From positions 129,704,125 through 129,768,124 of the forward strand of contig NC_134276.1 in assembly GCF_949628215.1 (NCBI RefSeq): a stretch of 64,000 bases of DNA. The letters are read 5' to 3'. The notes under the pieces are model-generated. The model searched no databases. It was not told where the DNA came from and worked only from the letters and a program-made list of their open reading frames with translations. Positions 22,101-33,365 of this stretch are shown here, in pieces. This stretch comes from Phalacrocorax aristotelis (Eukaryota; Chordata; Aves; Suliformes; Phalacrocoracidae). Numbering within the stretch: position 1 is the first letter of the stretch; each line of letters begins with the position of its first letter. The position numbers and the translations under genes are program-made.

Positions 22101-25100
22101 GATGTCAACTTAAAAGAAAAAATATCCTTCTCACTAGGCCATACATCTATCCTTGCTGCTGGTGAGGTGCCTGAAGAATCTCTTAATGTGTGATCAGTGT
22201 TGGTAAAGCCATGGGCCCTCTCTTAGGCTCCATCAGTTGGTACAACCTGGGAAAGGCGGTGGAGAGCAGGGAATTTTGCTCTGAGCCTCTGGTGGACACT
22301 TACCAGAACCAGAACAATAAATTCTGTCATCTCTCTGTGAAGCCAGAAATTACTTATGAGGTTTTGGGCCTGTCATCCCAGAAAAAAGTCAAAGGAGCTG
22401 GTCATGAGTACTGAAGTTGCTTAAACCACCAAACACTAATCAATCTCTCCCCTCTGCAAGAGAACAGCAAGACAAGCACCTCAGGACAGGCTGGGTCAGT
22501 GCCATGCATTTCTGGATAACATGGGCCATGCCCCTTATTTCCCCATTACCCATCTGCTAGGAAAATCCAGGGAGGAAAATCTGAATCACAGAACAACTTA
22601 CTCTTGATTTCAAGGGAGAAGAATTTTATCCCCAGGCTGAGAAGCGGACTGGGACATGATGTTTTGGGGGTTTTTTGTCCTGCGCGATATGGATCATAGA
22701 ACATTCCTTGACTCTTTCTGATTTTAATCTAGTACTCTACTTAATGAAACATATTTTATCTGAAACAGCACTGATCTTTAGAAAGGCAGTCCCGGTACTC
22801 AGACCTTTCTGGATGCCTGATCTGTTTCCCATTTGTTTCAAGAATCACACACGATAGCTAGACTCTTAGCCTTCTTAAGAGCAATTTCATCCCTCGGTTA
22901 GTGACACTACTCTAGTGCCACTGGGTTACACTCAGAGAAGTGCTGGACACTTTCCTGATGACGGACTAAGGTTAAGTGGAATAACCAGTGTGGTCAGGTG
23001 GGTTACATTAGATTTGATCAGACTGCTGTGAGATCACTTGTCACACTACATTTTCGGTTTCTTCACTGCAAAGCAAGAGTAACTTTTTGGCTGCAGAAAT
23101 ATTCAATGTGACTTTTTAGAGGGGCAGCTAAGAACAGAAGATGACTTTGTGCCTTCATCTTCCTTGAAGGTATCTAGCGAAAAATGCTTTCATGGGCGCA
23201 GTTCACCATCAGCAACCTCTTCTTAGCTTTCTGATTAATTTCCCTCCTATGCTTACTTGAGGGTAGGCAGATGAAGCTTTCTTTTAATAGCAGTGATTCA
23301 GAGAAGAAAACAGGAAAATTGATGATTCTGAAAATGAGGATTTGGGCTGCAGGCCATTCTGGGGATCTGCAGAACTATTCTTTGAATTCACTGATGTTCA
23401 TGGTTAGTGTTCTTCACTCAAGTCTGGATTGCTGTCTCTCATCTAGGGTAAACATCAATCTAAGAAGCAACCTTAGATACCAGTGTAGGTAATATCCTGG
23501 TTTGAACATTTCAGGAAACCCCAGGAAAGGGTGAACGTGCATATGACTAATCTCTTTGCACCATGAATACAGATCTTGTCCTCTTCATGCAGTCCTTAAA
23601 GTGCAGGTGAGTTAGCACCTTCTTGTCAGCTGGTCTCGGAGAAGCCCAACTTCAGACAGTCATTGGCCCCCTGCCCTTCACACCCCACCCAACACCAGAC
23701 AGGTATCATCTTCAGGAGCCGATGAGCCTCATTTCCCCATTTAAATTAGACATGGTTAATTTTTGTGAATAGGTGCTGTCAGTTACTGAATTTTCAAGGT
23801 GTCTACTCTTCCTGAGAGAAATTTTCAAACTCACCTGAGTCAACATGTTTTAAACATGAAACACTTTCCTCACCTGGCAATGTCCTCCCAGTGAAAGTAT
23901 CATCCACATGATGCCCACCATTCTTGGCAGCATGCTGGGAAGGTATCCCTAGGGTCCAGCTCTTGTCTGCTGAGATGCAATTGCATACATGTCTGTAAAG
24001 GGATGATGGTAAGGAGAAAGATGAGTTATTTAGCAGTGGTCTTGGTGCCACTGACACACCTGGAGTGCAATTTGTCTCAGTTAACTTCTTATGTCCCCAC
24101 TTCATCTAAGATAGTTCCTCATGGCTCCCTTTATACACACTGGAGAAAAGGAGGCACTATGATGGTGGGACTCATCTAGCCTATTTTAGACATTTGTGGT
24201 AGGGTGAGGTGAAGTATCCACCGGAAGAACCTGTTTCTCCCCACTAAGAAGAGCCCAGACTGATGACCGCAGATAGAGATGCTCAGCACTGATCACATAA
24301 TCCCAGCCCTGGCTTCCAGAAGTGCTTCATGGAGTCACATGTCTGGCCTTCTCTTCAGCTGAGCTCCTGCTCCTTGCACCCTCACTTCTCTGCTTTTGGC
24401 CTGCTCATTTTAAAATCAGTTCATTTTAAAAAAGCATTTCCACTTTTTCTCCAGATAACAGCAGCAGAAAAATGGACCTCTGGACCCTTGCTGTGAGGCT
24501 TCAGAGAGGCTCTAACCTGCCTCATTTTGGTATCTTCCCACAGAGTGATGGTTGAAGCCCTAATTTTTTTCCCAGACGCTGTTCGTATCTCAGTCCAATC
24601 GCTTGTCCTACAATTCCAAGATCCCTTAAAGATTTATTTGGTTATTTGGCATTTCCGCAAGACCCTCCAGCAGCTGGAGGGACCCAGTTGTTGTAGGTGT
24701 TGTACAGACATAGGAGTTCCTCCTGTGAAGGATTTCATGCAGTTTTGCTCCTGCCAGTCACCTCCAGGCTAGTGAGAGTGTGCCTGGTCAGACCACCCAT
24801 GGCTCCTCAGAGGTGAGGTGCAGGAGAGGTGGCTTCTCTGGCTCCATCCCTCACAGTGTGCAGATCCCAAGTGGGGTGACCAGAGTGTAGCAGCAGTCCT
24901 CTTGGTGGCACAGAGCTAGTGCAGACCTCTCAGATTATACCCTCTCTGGCCGTGGTGGGGTGGGGAGCTCTGATCTCCGTTTGGACCCCTTCTCACATCC
25001 TTTAGAGAGAGACCTTGTTTGGCCTGACTGGTTGCAGAGGGTGTTAGCTGTTGCAGGCACATTTACTGCACTTCCACAGGCTTCCCCTTGGATTTGACCT

Positions 25101-25234
25101 GGTACTTTTATCCTTTTCTCCTCTTCCCTGATCTCTCTCAGCCTCACTCTCCGCCCTCAAAGCAAGACAGACTTGCAGGCAGTGTAAATGATCGCTGCTC
25201 CACCCAAACAGGTCCCCCAGAAATCACAGCAGCT

Positions 25235-25400
25235 GAGGACCCGCTCCCATCTCTCCCTTTTTCCTTTCTCCCCCCCATCTCTTTGCTTCTTTGTCTCCCC
25301 CCTCCCCAGCTTTTCTTTCTTTGTCTTTTTTTTCCCTTTCCCTCTTGATCTCTCTCTGCCTGTGTCTCTCAGTCCCTCTCCCCAGCTCGCTCTCTCTGGA
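25235..25400. repeat. Pyrimidine-rich (C/T) tract
   Basis: Long, strongly C/T-biased stretch with TCTTTG, CCCCCC and TCTCTC segments; a potential H-DNA/triplex former. It yields low-complexity Ser/Pro/Leu/Phe ORFs that are not genes. Confidence 0.7.
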
Positions 25401-25451
25401 GACAGGTCTAGTGGCCTGGTTGCCATCTGCTGCCTGTTTTTTTATTTTTTT

Positions 25452-25492
25452 TGTGAGTGTGTGCGTGTATGTGCGCGCGCGGGTGCACGTGG
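25452..25492. repeat. Alternating GT/GC tract (Z-DNA prone)
   Basis: Nearly alternating purine-pyrimidine sequence with GTGTGTGCGTGTATGTGCGC and a CGCGCG core, immediately after a T-run and the pyrimidine tract. Confidence 0.7.
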
Positions 25493-25541
25493 GGTTTTTT
25501 TTATGAGGTTGAGATCAGATGGCATCTAATCGATCGTCATG

Positions 25542-25564
25542 GTCTCCATGGTTACCCGGGTGAC
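25542..25564. promoter_or_regulatory. Overlapping X-box-like near-palindromes
   Basis: GTCTCCATGGTTAC (25542-25555) overlaps GTTACCCGGGTGAC (25551-25564). Each carries one good RFX half-site (GTAACC on the reverse strand, GTTACC on the forward) and one degenerate half-site. A CAGATG E-box lies at about 25516-25521. The motif calls are by eye. Confidence 0.3.
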
Positions 25565-26085
25565 AGAGTAGTTGGGAGAGACACATACTCCAGCCTGGGG
25601 CTGTCAGACCATTCCTGAGAGAGAAATAATAAAAAAAGAAAGGGGGCGGGGGGGGGAGGGATATCCAACCTCTTCCATCACATTTTACGCATTTACATCT
25701 TCCTTGGATCTAGGAAAATATAGCTTGTGCTTCTGTTTTACACTGTTGCCCCTTGACTTGGCTCCAGGAGGAACAAAGCAGACTGGTTTTCCTCTCTGCG
25801 CAGGCACAAAGGTGAAGCACATCTTTGGGAAAGCAGGAAAAGATCCCCTTTCCCTTTTTCCTTCTTAGAAAGGTTTGATTTTTTGCTTGTTTCTTTTTTT
25901 CCCCCCCAGACACTGTTTTAACCATAATGATTATTTTTATTCTTCTAAATTGGGTGGTTAGTGTCTCGAGTTGGCTAAAGGAAATTATATCCTCCGGGAA
26001 AAGAATTGCAATCTATTAGTATAAGCAGCATCTTTTTCTCCCTGGCCTCAGCTCCTAATGCTAGACCATCTTTAGCCCTCATTGT

Positions 26086-26105
26086 GACAGATCAATCAAT
26101 CTGTC
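26086..26105. promoter_or_regulatory. MEIS-PBX-MEIS-like inverted repeat
   Basis: GACAGAT (26086-26092) and ATCTGTC (26099-26105) are perfect inverted arms around CAATCA. TGACAG is the MEIS/TGIF core, and ATCAATCA (reverse TGATTGAT) is the PBX core. Confidence 0.4.
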
Positions 26106-29100
26106 TATGATTCCTGTTTGGAAGCAAGTGGAGTGTGATGCTAAGGATGAATTATGGAATTAGGCAAGTTTTTTGTCTTTAGAAGCAGATTGAGTTGGGC
26201 AAGGCAACAACTCTGACCAAGGCAATTAGCATGTCAGAAGCATGGGAACTGCTGTGCAGAATATGATCCTGCATGAATTGAGGGAGGAGGAAGAGGAGGC
26301 TGCATTTCAAGCAATATCATTGTGGCAGCCCCCCCAGTAATCCAGGAATTTCACAAAGTTTGCCTACAGTGCACCACCCAGGTACACAGATCCCTGCCTG
26401 ATTCCCTGCCAGCCATATCCTGGCTGGACAGACATGAATTAGTCTTGGGTTTGACCTCAGCGTGGCCCCCAAAAGGCAATCAGGCTACGTCTTCTCTCTT
26501 CTGGCTGCAGCCACAGCACTAATGCCCATCAAAGCTCATCCATTGTAGTGCTGTGGCTGGTGCTGCCCTGGCTGCATTCCTGCTTATGGTACCACACAGG
26601 GCTTTGGAAATGTCAAGTGTAAACACACGCAATGGGAGCTAATAGCGCCAATGCACACGGCTGTGACAGGCTGAGAGGCTGGTGACCCAGCAGAGCTCTC
26701 CAGAGACCTAGAAGCACTGACTTACGGCCACTATGAAATGCATCAGATCAGAGCATCCCTGGACAACTAGAGATGTCATGGAGCTACACATGGCTTGAGA
26801 GCTGGATATGCCTTCACATGTCTTTTCCCCAATTCTGAATTAAACTGATTTTCATTCACAGCCTGCGATCCTGCTTTGCTCTTTTGCTTTCCTAGTAAAA
26901 GCAGAAGGTGCCCAAGCTGGGCTGCTCATTTCAGGCTGCAAATATGCACTGAGGGTGGGATTAAATTGTCTAAATGGTGTCATTGCAGATGACATTCTAT
27001 CCACCCTACGTTCACTGCCCCAATAAGGCACAGGCTTTCCACTACCTTTACATATGATCTGCCAGACCCCTTTGAATGCTATAGGGTTTTAAAAAACCAA
27101 GAGACATGCAGGCAGCTGAGCCCCAACTTGACTCTTGGAGCAAAACATCAACCTGAATTGGTGAAAATATCCAAGACATGCAAGGATTCAACCACTTCCA
27201 CCCCCTGCAAGGAAGGGCGAGGCTGTGAGATGATGAAGCAGGAAATGTGATGGGGCGGGAGGAGGCAGGGTGGCATGTCAGGGACTCTCCTCACCTTTGG
27301 AGAGGGGACTAGCTCTCAGGGGGCTGTTTCAGCTCGCACCAGCTCAGAGCTCTGCACTAGCCGACTGCTTAGGCTCTGAGAGAAGGAAGGGATTGTGAAG
27401 ACAGGCTCTGTAGCCATATCAGGTACTTTTCCTTCCACAGGGACATCAAACAGAGCTTTTGCTGTGGAAGGATGAGGTGTTTGCACCACAAAAGTCCTCT
27501 CCCCATTCTTTGAAGAATGTCACACAATGCCCTTCTGCCCCGGTGAAAACTGTCTTGATTAGAAATAGTTCCTCATTTGTAGGTGGCCAGAAGTGACGTT
27601 TCAGTGTATCATACTTTAAAAAAAAAATCTGTCATCCCATCTATTTGAATCCTGATTCTGCTCCCTCTCAGCAGCATAACATCCCTGTTTCTAACTGGCA
27701 GGGTGGGAAATCCTCTGCTCTTCAATATTCCCTAATATCACATACCATGGGCCTCCTAGATTTTCATACTGTACAAACACAAACTAATTAAAGTAGTACA
27801 AATACCTCCCAGGCAGAGGATAAGAATATGTTCACCTGAGGGACGACCACTGGCTTCCACATTCCAGGGAAAGCTCCCTCGCAGTTTACATTGTTCTTTT
27901 TGCAAGGGATAATTTACGGTAAAGCCAGATTCTACTGAAACAGCAGGCGTGCACACAGAGAGGAAAAAAATATGTAAACACAACAGCATCTTTGTGAATA
28001 CAGCAAGGTGCTGGTGACTGCCTCTGTGTGCTCCATTATATATTAATACGCACTGGCTGGTCAATCCCACTGGAGCATTCAATCATGCCATATTATAATA
28101 GAATTTAATGGAGTTGACAGCTAAGACCTAGTTGCTGGAGACATGTGAAAGACCTGCAATGAGGATCTACAATTAATAAAGGAAAGGGCCATAGATTTTT
28201 GGAGAACCTCATAAAAAAGTAAAATACCAACATTGATCATGGCATGCAAGAATATTAGACACGTAAATCTAGCTATTGCCTTTATTTATTTATTTGCACA
28301 TCTTTAATATTATGGGCACAGGTTTCCCCGAGGCCAAAATGCAATTTCTCTCTCCATTTCTCAGCAGGAGCTTTTCATCTCCCTATTCACCAGGTTTTGA
28401 ATTGCACACTTAATAAGCGATAAAGAATTCCTGTCTCTTTTCCTTGGGCTTTTAGCCCACAGTTTCCCCCCGCCCTTCTATTTTGTGATGGAAACAACGA
28501 TCTTCTTTACCTGGCAGTGGGTTCCTCTGGGATGAGGGAGCAGTGCAAGAGGGGGTCCGGAACCCACAGGGAGTGTCTGGACTTCAATGTCTGCTGATGT
28601 GCTTTGTGTGCCAGGGTGTGCTGGGGAAGGCAAAGAGTGCGTAGGACCAGCATAAAAAGGGGAAGAAAGGGGCTACAACACTCTAAATCAGCTTCCCCCA
28701 GCTCCCCTCCCCAGAAGTTTTTGGCAGGAGGAACAGCTTATGACTTCACTGCCTTCATCCTGCTGCCTGGAGAGAAGTCCTCACCTTTCATGGAATATGT
28801 GCAGTCATTTTAAAGCATTGGTCCTGTGGGCAAACTGCATCCACCTCCATCCTCTGCCCTGACAGAGGTGGCAAAAAACTCATCACCCTGCAGCTGGGAG
28901 CATTGCTGGGCTCCCACAGGCTCAAATCTCTCCAGATTTTCCTGGCTGTGTGCAGTTAGCACACTCCTGAATCAGGGCTGGTCTTGGCTCCTGGCCTCGG
29001 AGCAGTTCAGAACCAGATTTCCAAAAGTATTTAGGTTTGAATTGGTACCTGGTGGGTTATTCAGAAACACCTAGGCTCCTCACTGCCCGTGGGTGCTGCA

Positions 29101-32100
29101 GTTCTCAAGCATCTGATGCTTACAGTCCCCAAGTCTGTAAATGTCCATCTAGTGCTAAAAAGCTGCCCTTGCAGACTGGTAGGCTTGAGCTCCTTCTGAC
29201 TTCAGTTTTACATCACTGCAAGCCCACTCATCGCACTGGGCTTCCTCCTAACTTACACTGATGGACCATGAGGTCAGGATCAGACCCCAGAGAGCCCAAG
29301 CCCCTAGTAAAGGTCCAGCTTCCAGCCATGCAGCCTCAGGAGCTGTGGCATTCAGCACATGTCAAAGCCGTTTGGAGCCGACAGGAAAAAACTTGAGGGG
29401 CAACTCCATCCCTGATTTAGGACTGTAGAGACTGATGGGGTTATATGAGGGGTGCCTTTAGCATCATGTGTAGAAATGAAAAGCAACTGAATGGATATCT
29501 TGTAAGCAGCTGAGGTGTAACAGTAAAAAAGGGACCGAATAATTAGATATTGCAGTTTTTAAACCAGCTGCAGTAGGTTACTTTCTTGTCAGGTAAATCA
29601 ACCTTGTTTTTCTTTCACTTATCTATGTACAGACATGTTTCCCCAGGATAGGTGATGTCTTGTTTGGAACGAAAGAGGCCATTTGTCCATATCACAGCAA
29701 CAGTGACTGCATGGTGTCATCTCACGCTTTCCTCCAGTAAATTGAGTTTGTCAGTGCTCAGCCACACAGCTGAGTGGAGTGCTACGTGATGCCTCACCTC
29801 TCCTGGGAGAGAGAAGTTGGCATAAGCCATATTGTAATGGGATCCAGAAACAAAGAAGCGTGAATGAAGTGCTAATTGCATTCATAAAGACATTAACAAA
29901 GGAATTAAAATGGCAGAAGCTTCCTTCCCCCCTCAAGATTCATATAAACAACCAAAAATATATTAATAATCACTGAGGTTTACACTATTTTGAAGAGATT
30001 ATACACAGACGTGATAACAGGGCTTGGAAAGACCATTTCAGTGGTCTTTTTTCTCGGATTCTGTATCAGAGATGAGACACTTTACTGCTTCTGTTATCCA
30101 TACTTACTCTTTTCTTTCTGTCTTTTCTCCTATCCTTGTGCTTCCTTCAAAGAACAAGAAGATTGCTCCCCATTTTCCCCTGGAACTTTTAACATGTGGT
30201 AAAAATCATAAAGCCATATTAAAAATTGCAAATCTTCCTTCAAAAAACCGAACCAAACCAAAACAAAATGACTGCAGAAATTTGGCTAGTGACACAATGG
30301 AAATTTCCTGTATCAAATAGCCTGAAACATCCTGCCTGATTTTTTTCATCTCATTCAGTTCTCCTTACCTTCCCATGGAAAAAAGGAAAAAAGACATGCT
30401 TTCTGGTTTTCCCTCAGTCGGTTTCTATACGATTTCATCCTTCCATTACCAAACTGTAGCACCGTGCTGTTATTTGCATTGCTAATACTGAGAGAAAACA
30501 TTTCCCTGTTAAAAATCTCTCCAATCAATGGGGTCTTTTTTCCCCCATGGGAATATTGCTATTAGTCTTAAGCTTAGAAAAAGCTTGTTTCACAGACCCT
30601 AAATTTTGAGGCTACTTTAACTTGCTCGTATCAGCAAAATGGTAGATCTTTGCTTTTTAGGCTACTTGGTTGTTTTTATCACACCTCGCCGTCTCTTGCG
30701 CTCGCCTTGTTTCTGCCTGCTGATGTGGGTGTCGTGCTAGCGACAGCTACAGCTAAAGCCAGCTAAACATTTTTGTTCCATTTGCCAATTTTTAGTCATT
30801 CATAATTTTTTAAAATGTTCATTCTGGGGACTGCAACTTGCTAGTTCCTCGTGACCACTCGAAGGTGGATTTATCTGGGAAAGAAGAACCCAGGCCATTC
30901 AGCAGCTCTGTAGAAGGAGATATTTCTCTCATCTTGGTGATTAGGGGAATGAGGCTGAGATGGCAGGAAGGCATCCCTCAGGGAGAAGAGGACCCTTAAC
31001 TGACAAGGGGGTGTTGCCAGCCTCCTGTCCCCCGGCTTGTGCCATCCCCACACTGCGGCTCAGGACTCACTGCCAGGATCAGCGTTTCTGGCTCCACAGG
31101 CAGAAGACAGGGAGACGGCATGTGCCACAAATACCCGAAGGGATGAGACTCAGATCTTCATGCATGTGGGAAGTGTGTGGGAGCATGGGGATGGGGTCCA
31201 GGATGGGGTTGTGACAGGAGGGTGGAGAAGGCGTGGATCAAGGGGGAAAGGCTGGTTAAGGTGGGACAGGGTAGGCTGAGAGGGTGGAGGGACACAGTCC
31301 CTCCAATATGCTCCTTCCATCAGGAAGAGGGTCTTCTCCAAGTGATGTGGGACAGGAGCAAACAAGGGAAGCCTTACCTGGAAACATTTTGAATGAAGAA
31401 AGAGAAGAAAGCAAAGCCCTTTATACTGCATGGAGTATGGAGTAAGACACTATACACCTGCCTAATACCCTCTGAAAGAGCTGATACACCCAGAGAAGCA
31501 CCCTTGGTTCAAGAGCTCAACGCTTTCCATGAAAGACAGATTTGTGTTTGTTAGGACCACGAGGAATCTCAAAGCTCATGCACTCACAACAGTGGGACAG
31601 TCAGTATTAAACCCTGTTCCCGAGGTGAATTCAAAGCCTGTAGACCCTCCCACACTAACGTGATGTCTCTCAGTCCTCACTTCCCCACCTTTGCTTCACT
31701 TCTTTACTCCCAGGTACATCAAGATCTTCCAGAAATGTGTCCACAGCCCATCCTTTCCCCCTTGTCCCTGCTCTGTCTCCCACAATGTCCTGGAAGCACC
31801 TCAGCGTGACTCCCATCCCTGGCACTTCCCGGCACTACTGCACCACCCAAGAGCTCCTGAGGCTGGGAGCTAAAAGCAACATGGAAGGAGTGATGAAAAG
31901 AGACAGTGCTGGGAGGAAGAATGAGCAATTCTCCTGCATTACATGCAAAAACTAAAAGTAAAGCAGTTTTCCATGTTACAGACAGCCACGGGAAAACTGG
32001 TTACCAGTTAGCAGCAGTAAGATTTTTCAGGGGATGTTGGGAGTGAGCGCAGGGCTCAGCTATCCTTCTCATCTCAGTATCCCCAGCTTGGGAGGGAAAC

Positions 32101-33328
32101 ATGCCCCGGCTGTCACTTAAGTGCAGGTGAATGAAGAGCAAGGGCAGCCTCAGCCCAGGTCTTGTTTCTGAATAAATGAAACGTGTATCTTCCACATGGT
32201 CAGCTGGGAGGGGGAAGCCTGTCTCAGGAGTGACGGCAGGTGCTGCCGAGCTATTTCCATTTTCCAGCTCTGCAACCTCAGGAACCTCTTTAATCCAAAC
32301 CACCCACCAAGCTCCATTCACTGGCACTGAAGATCAGCCAGTGTTTTTGCATTCATTTTTAAGTCTGTCTTTAATTTTCTGAAGTACCTTGCTGGTGGAT
32401 TTTTGGTCCCACCTGTGACTCCAGATGAGATTTGCAAATCTCATTCTCAATTTTTCAGTCATTTACAGGGACACATCACACCAAGAATTTAGGCTCTGCT
32501 TTTAATAGAGGGAACATGGGGTAAAGGGGTATGAAAAGAAAACCAGGATGCACAGAAATGCTTTGGCGGATTTGTTAGAAATGAAAATATTCTTTATCTG
32601 ATTTCTGCATTCCCTGGGGCAGTGAGGGGAACCCATATGCAATTGCACTGAAGTAATATATGAGAATCAGAGAGTGAATTTGACAAGAAGCTTCTCCAAA
32701 CTCACCTAGAAGCTCAGTGAAGTGCAAAATGTAAACCTAGCAGAGTAAAGAATGGCGTAGCTCAGGGGCAGGATTTCAGTTACCATGTTTTAAGGCATTA
32801 GTAACAGGAATAGAGCTAGGAAAATCACAGAAGATACAACATAGGGTAATTTTGCTTGGGGCTTATGTTCCACAGTGTTGAAATCTATTGATAGATGTCA
32901 AAGGTAGATAGTTATTTTTTTTTCAATCATGGTTTTAGTCAATCATGCAATTTTTTAGTGAATACGTGCTTCACAAGCACCTATGCACGCATACACGCAC
33001 AGACACTTGTGCGCAGCTACTGGTCCAAGTGCTTTCTGGTGTCTAGCTTGCTGAAATGCTTTCAATTACGGTTTGGAAAAGGTTGACTCAGTCAGCCTAT
33101 GCGACACTTGCCAAAGACAAAATTAGTTTTAGTCACTGCTGTTTTCCTTCCAAAAAGACAAAGCCCCACTCTCCCTTTCTCTATTTCCCTTATATTAAGT
33201 AGAGAGTATTTCTCAGATAGGTGTTTAGCTGATTTTTAATGTCATGGAAACTTCATCTGCAAATTCGTTAGAAACTCTTTTAGTAAAGCAGCCTAGTAAA
33301 ACAGATGATTAATATTGGTAAGCTCCTC

Positions 33329-33365
33329 ATTTGCATATTAATTAGTCTCTGTACTCAACTAATTA
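33329..33365. promoter_or_regulatory. POU octamer plus homeodomain cluster
   Basis: ATTTGCATATTAATTAG (33329-33345) joins the octamer ATTTGCAT to a TAATTA homeodomain core. A second TAATTA follows at 33360-33365, and GATTAATATTGG lies about 20 bases before. The dense, ordered core motifs suggest an enhancer. Confidence 0.4.

Larger units (their letters stand above)
11806..25230. other. Intergenic, no gene recognised
   Basis: About 13 kb with only short random ORFs. It contains candidate regulatory motif clusters (RFX pair at 13060-13131; TAATTA inverted repeat at 14196-14217; AT-rich block at 17930-18175), an (ATA)n tract at 18371-18398, a purine tract at 19076-19140, poly-A at about 19152-19166, and a possible MIR relic at 14058-14102. 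Confidence 0.5.
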
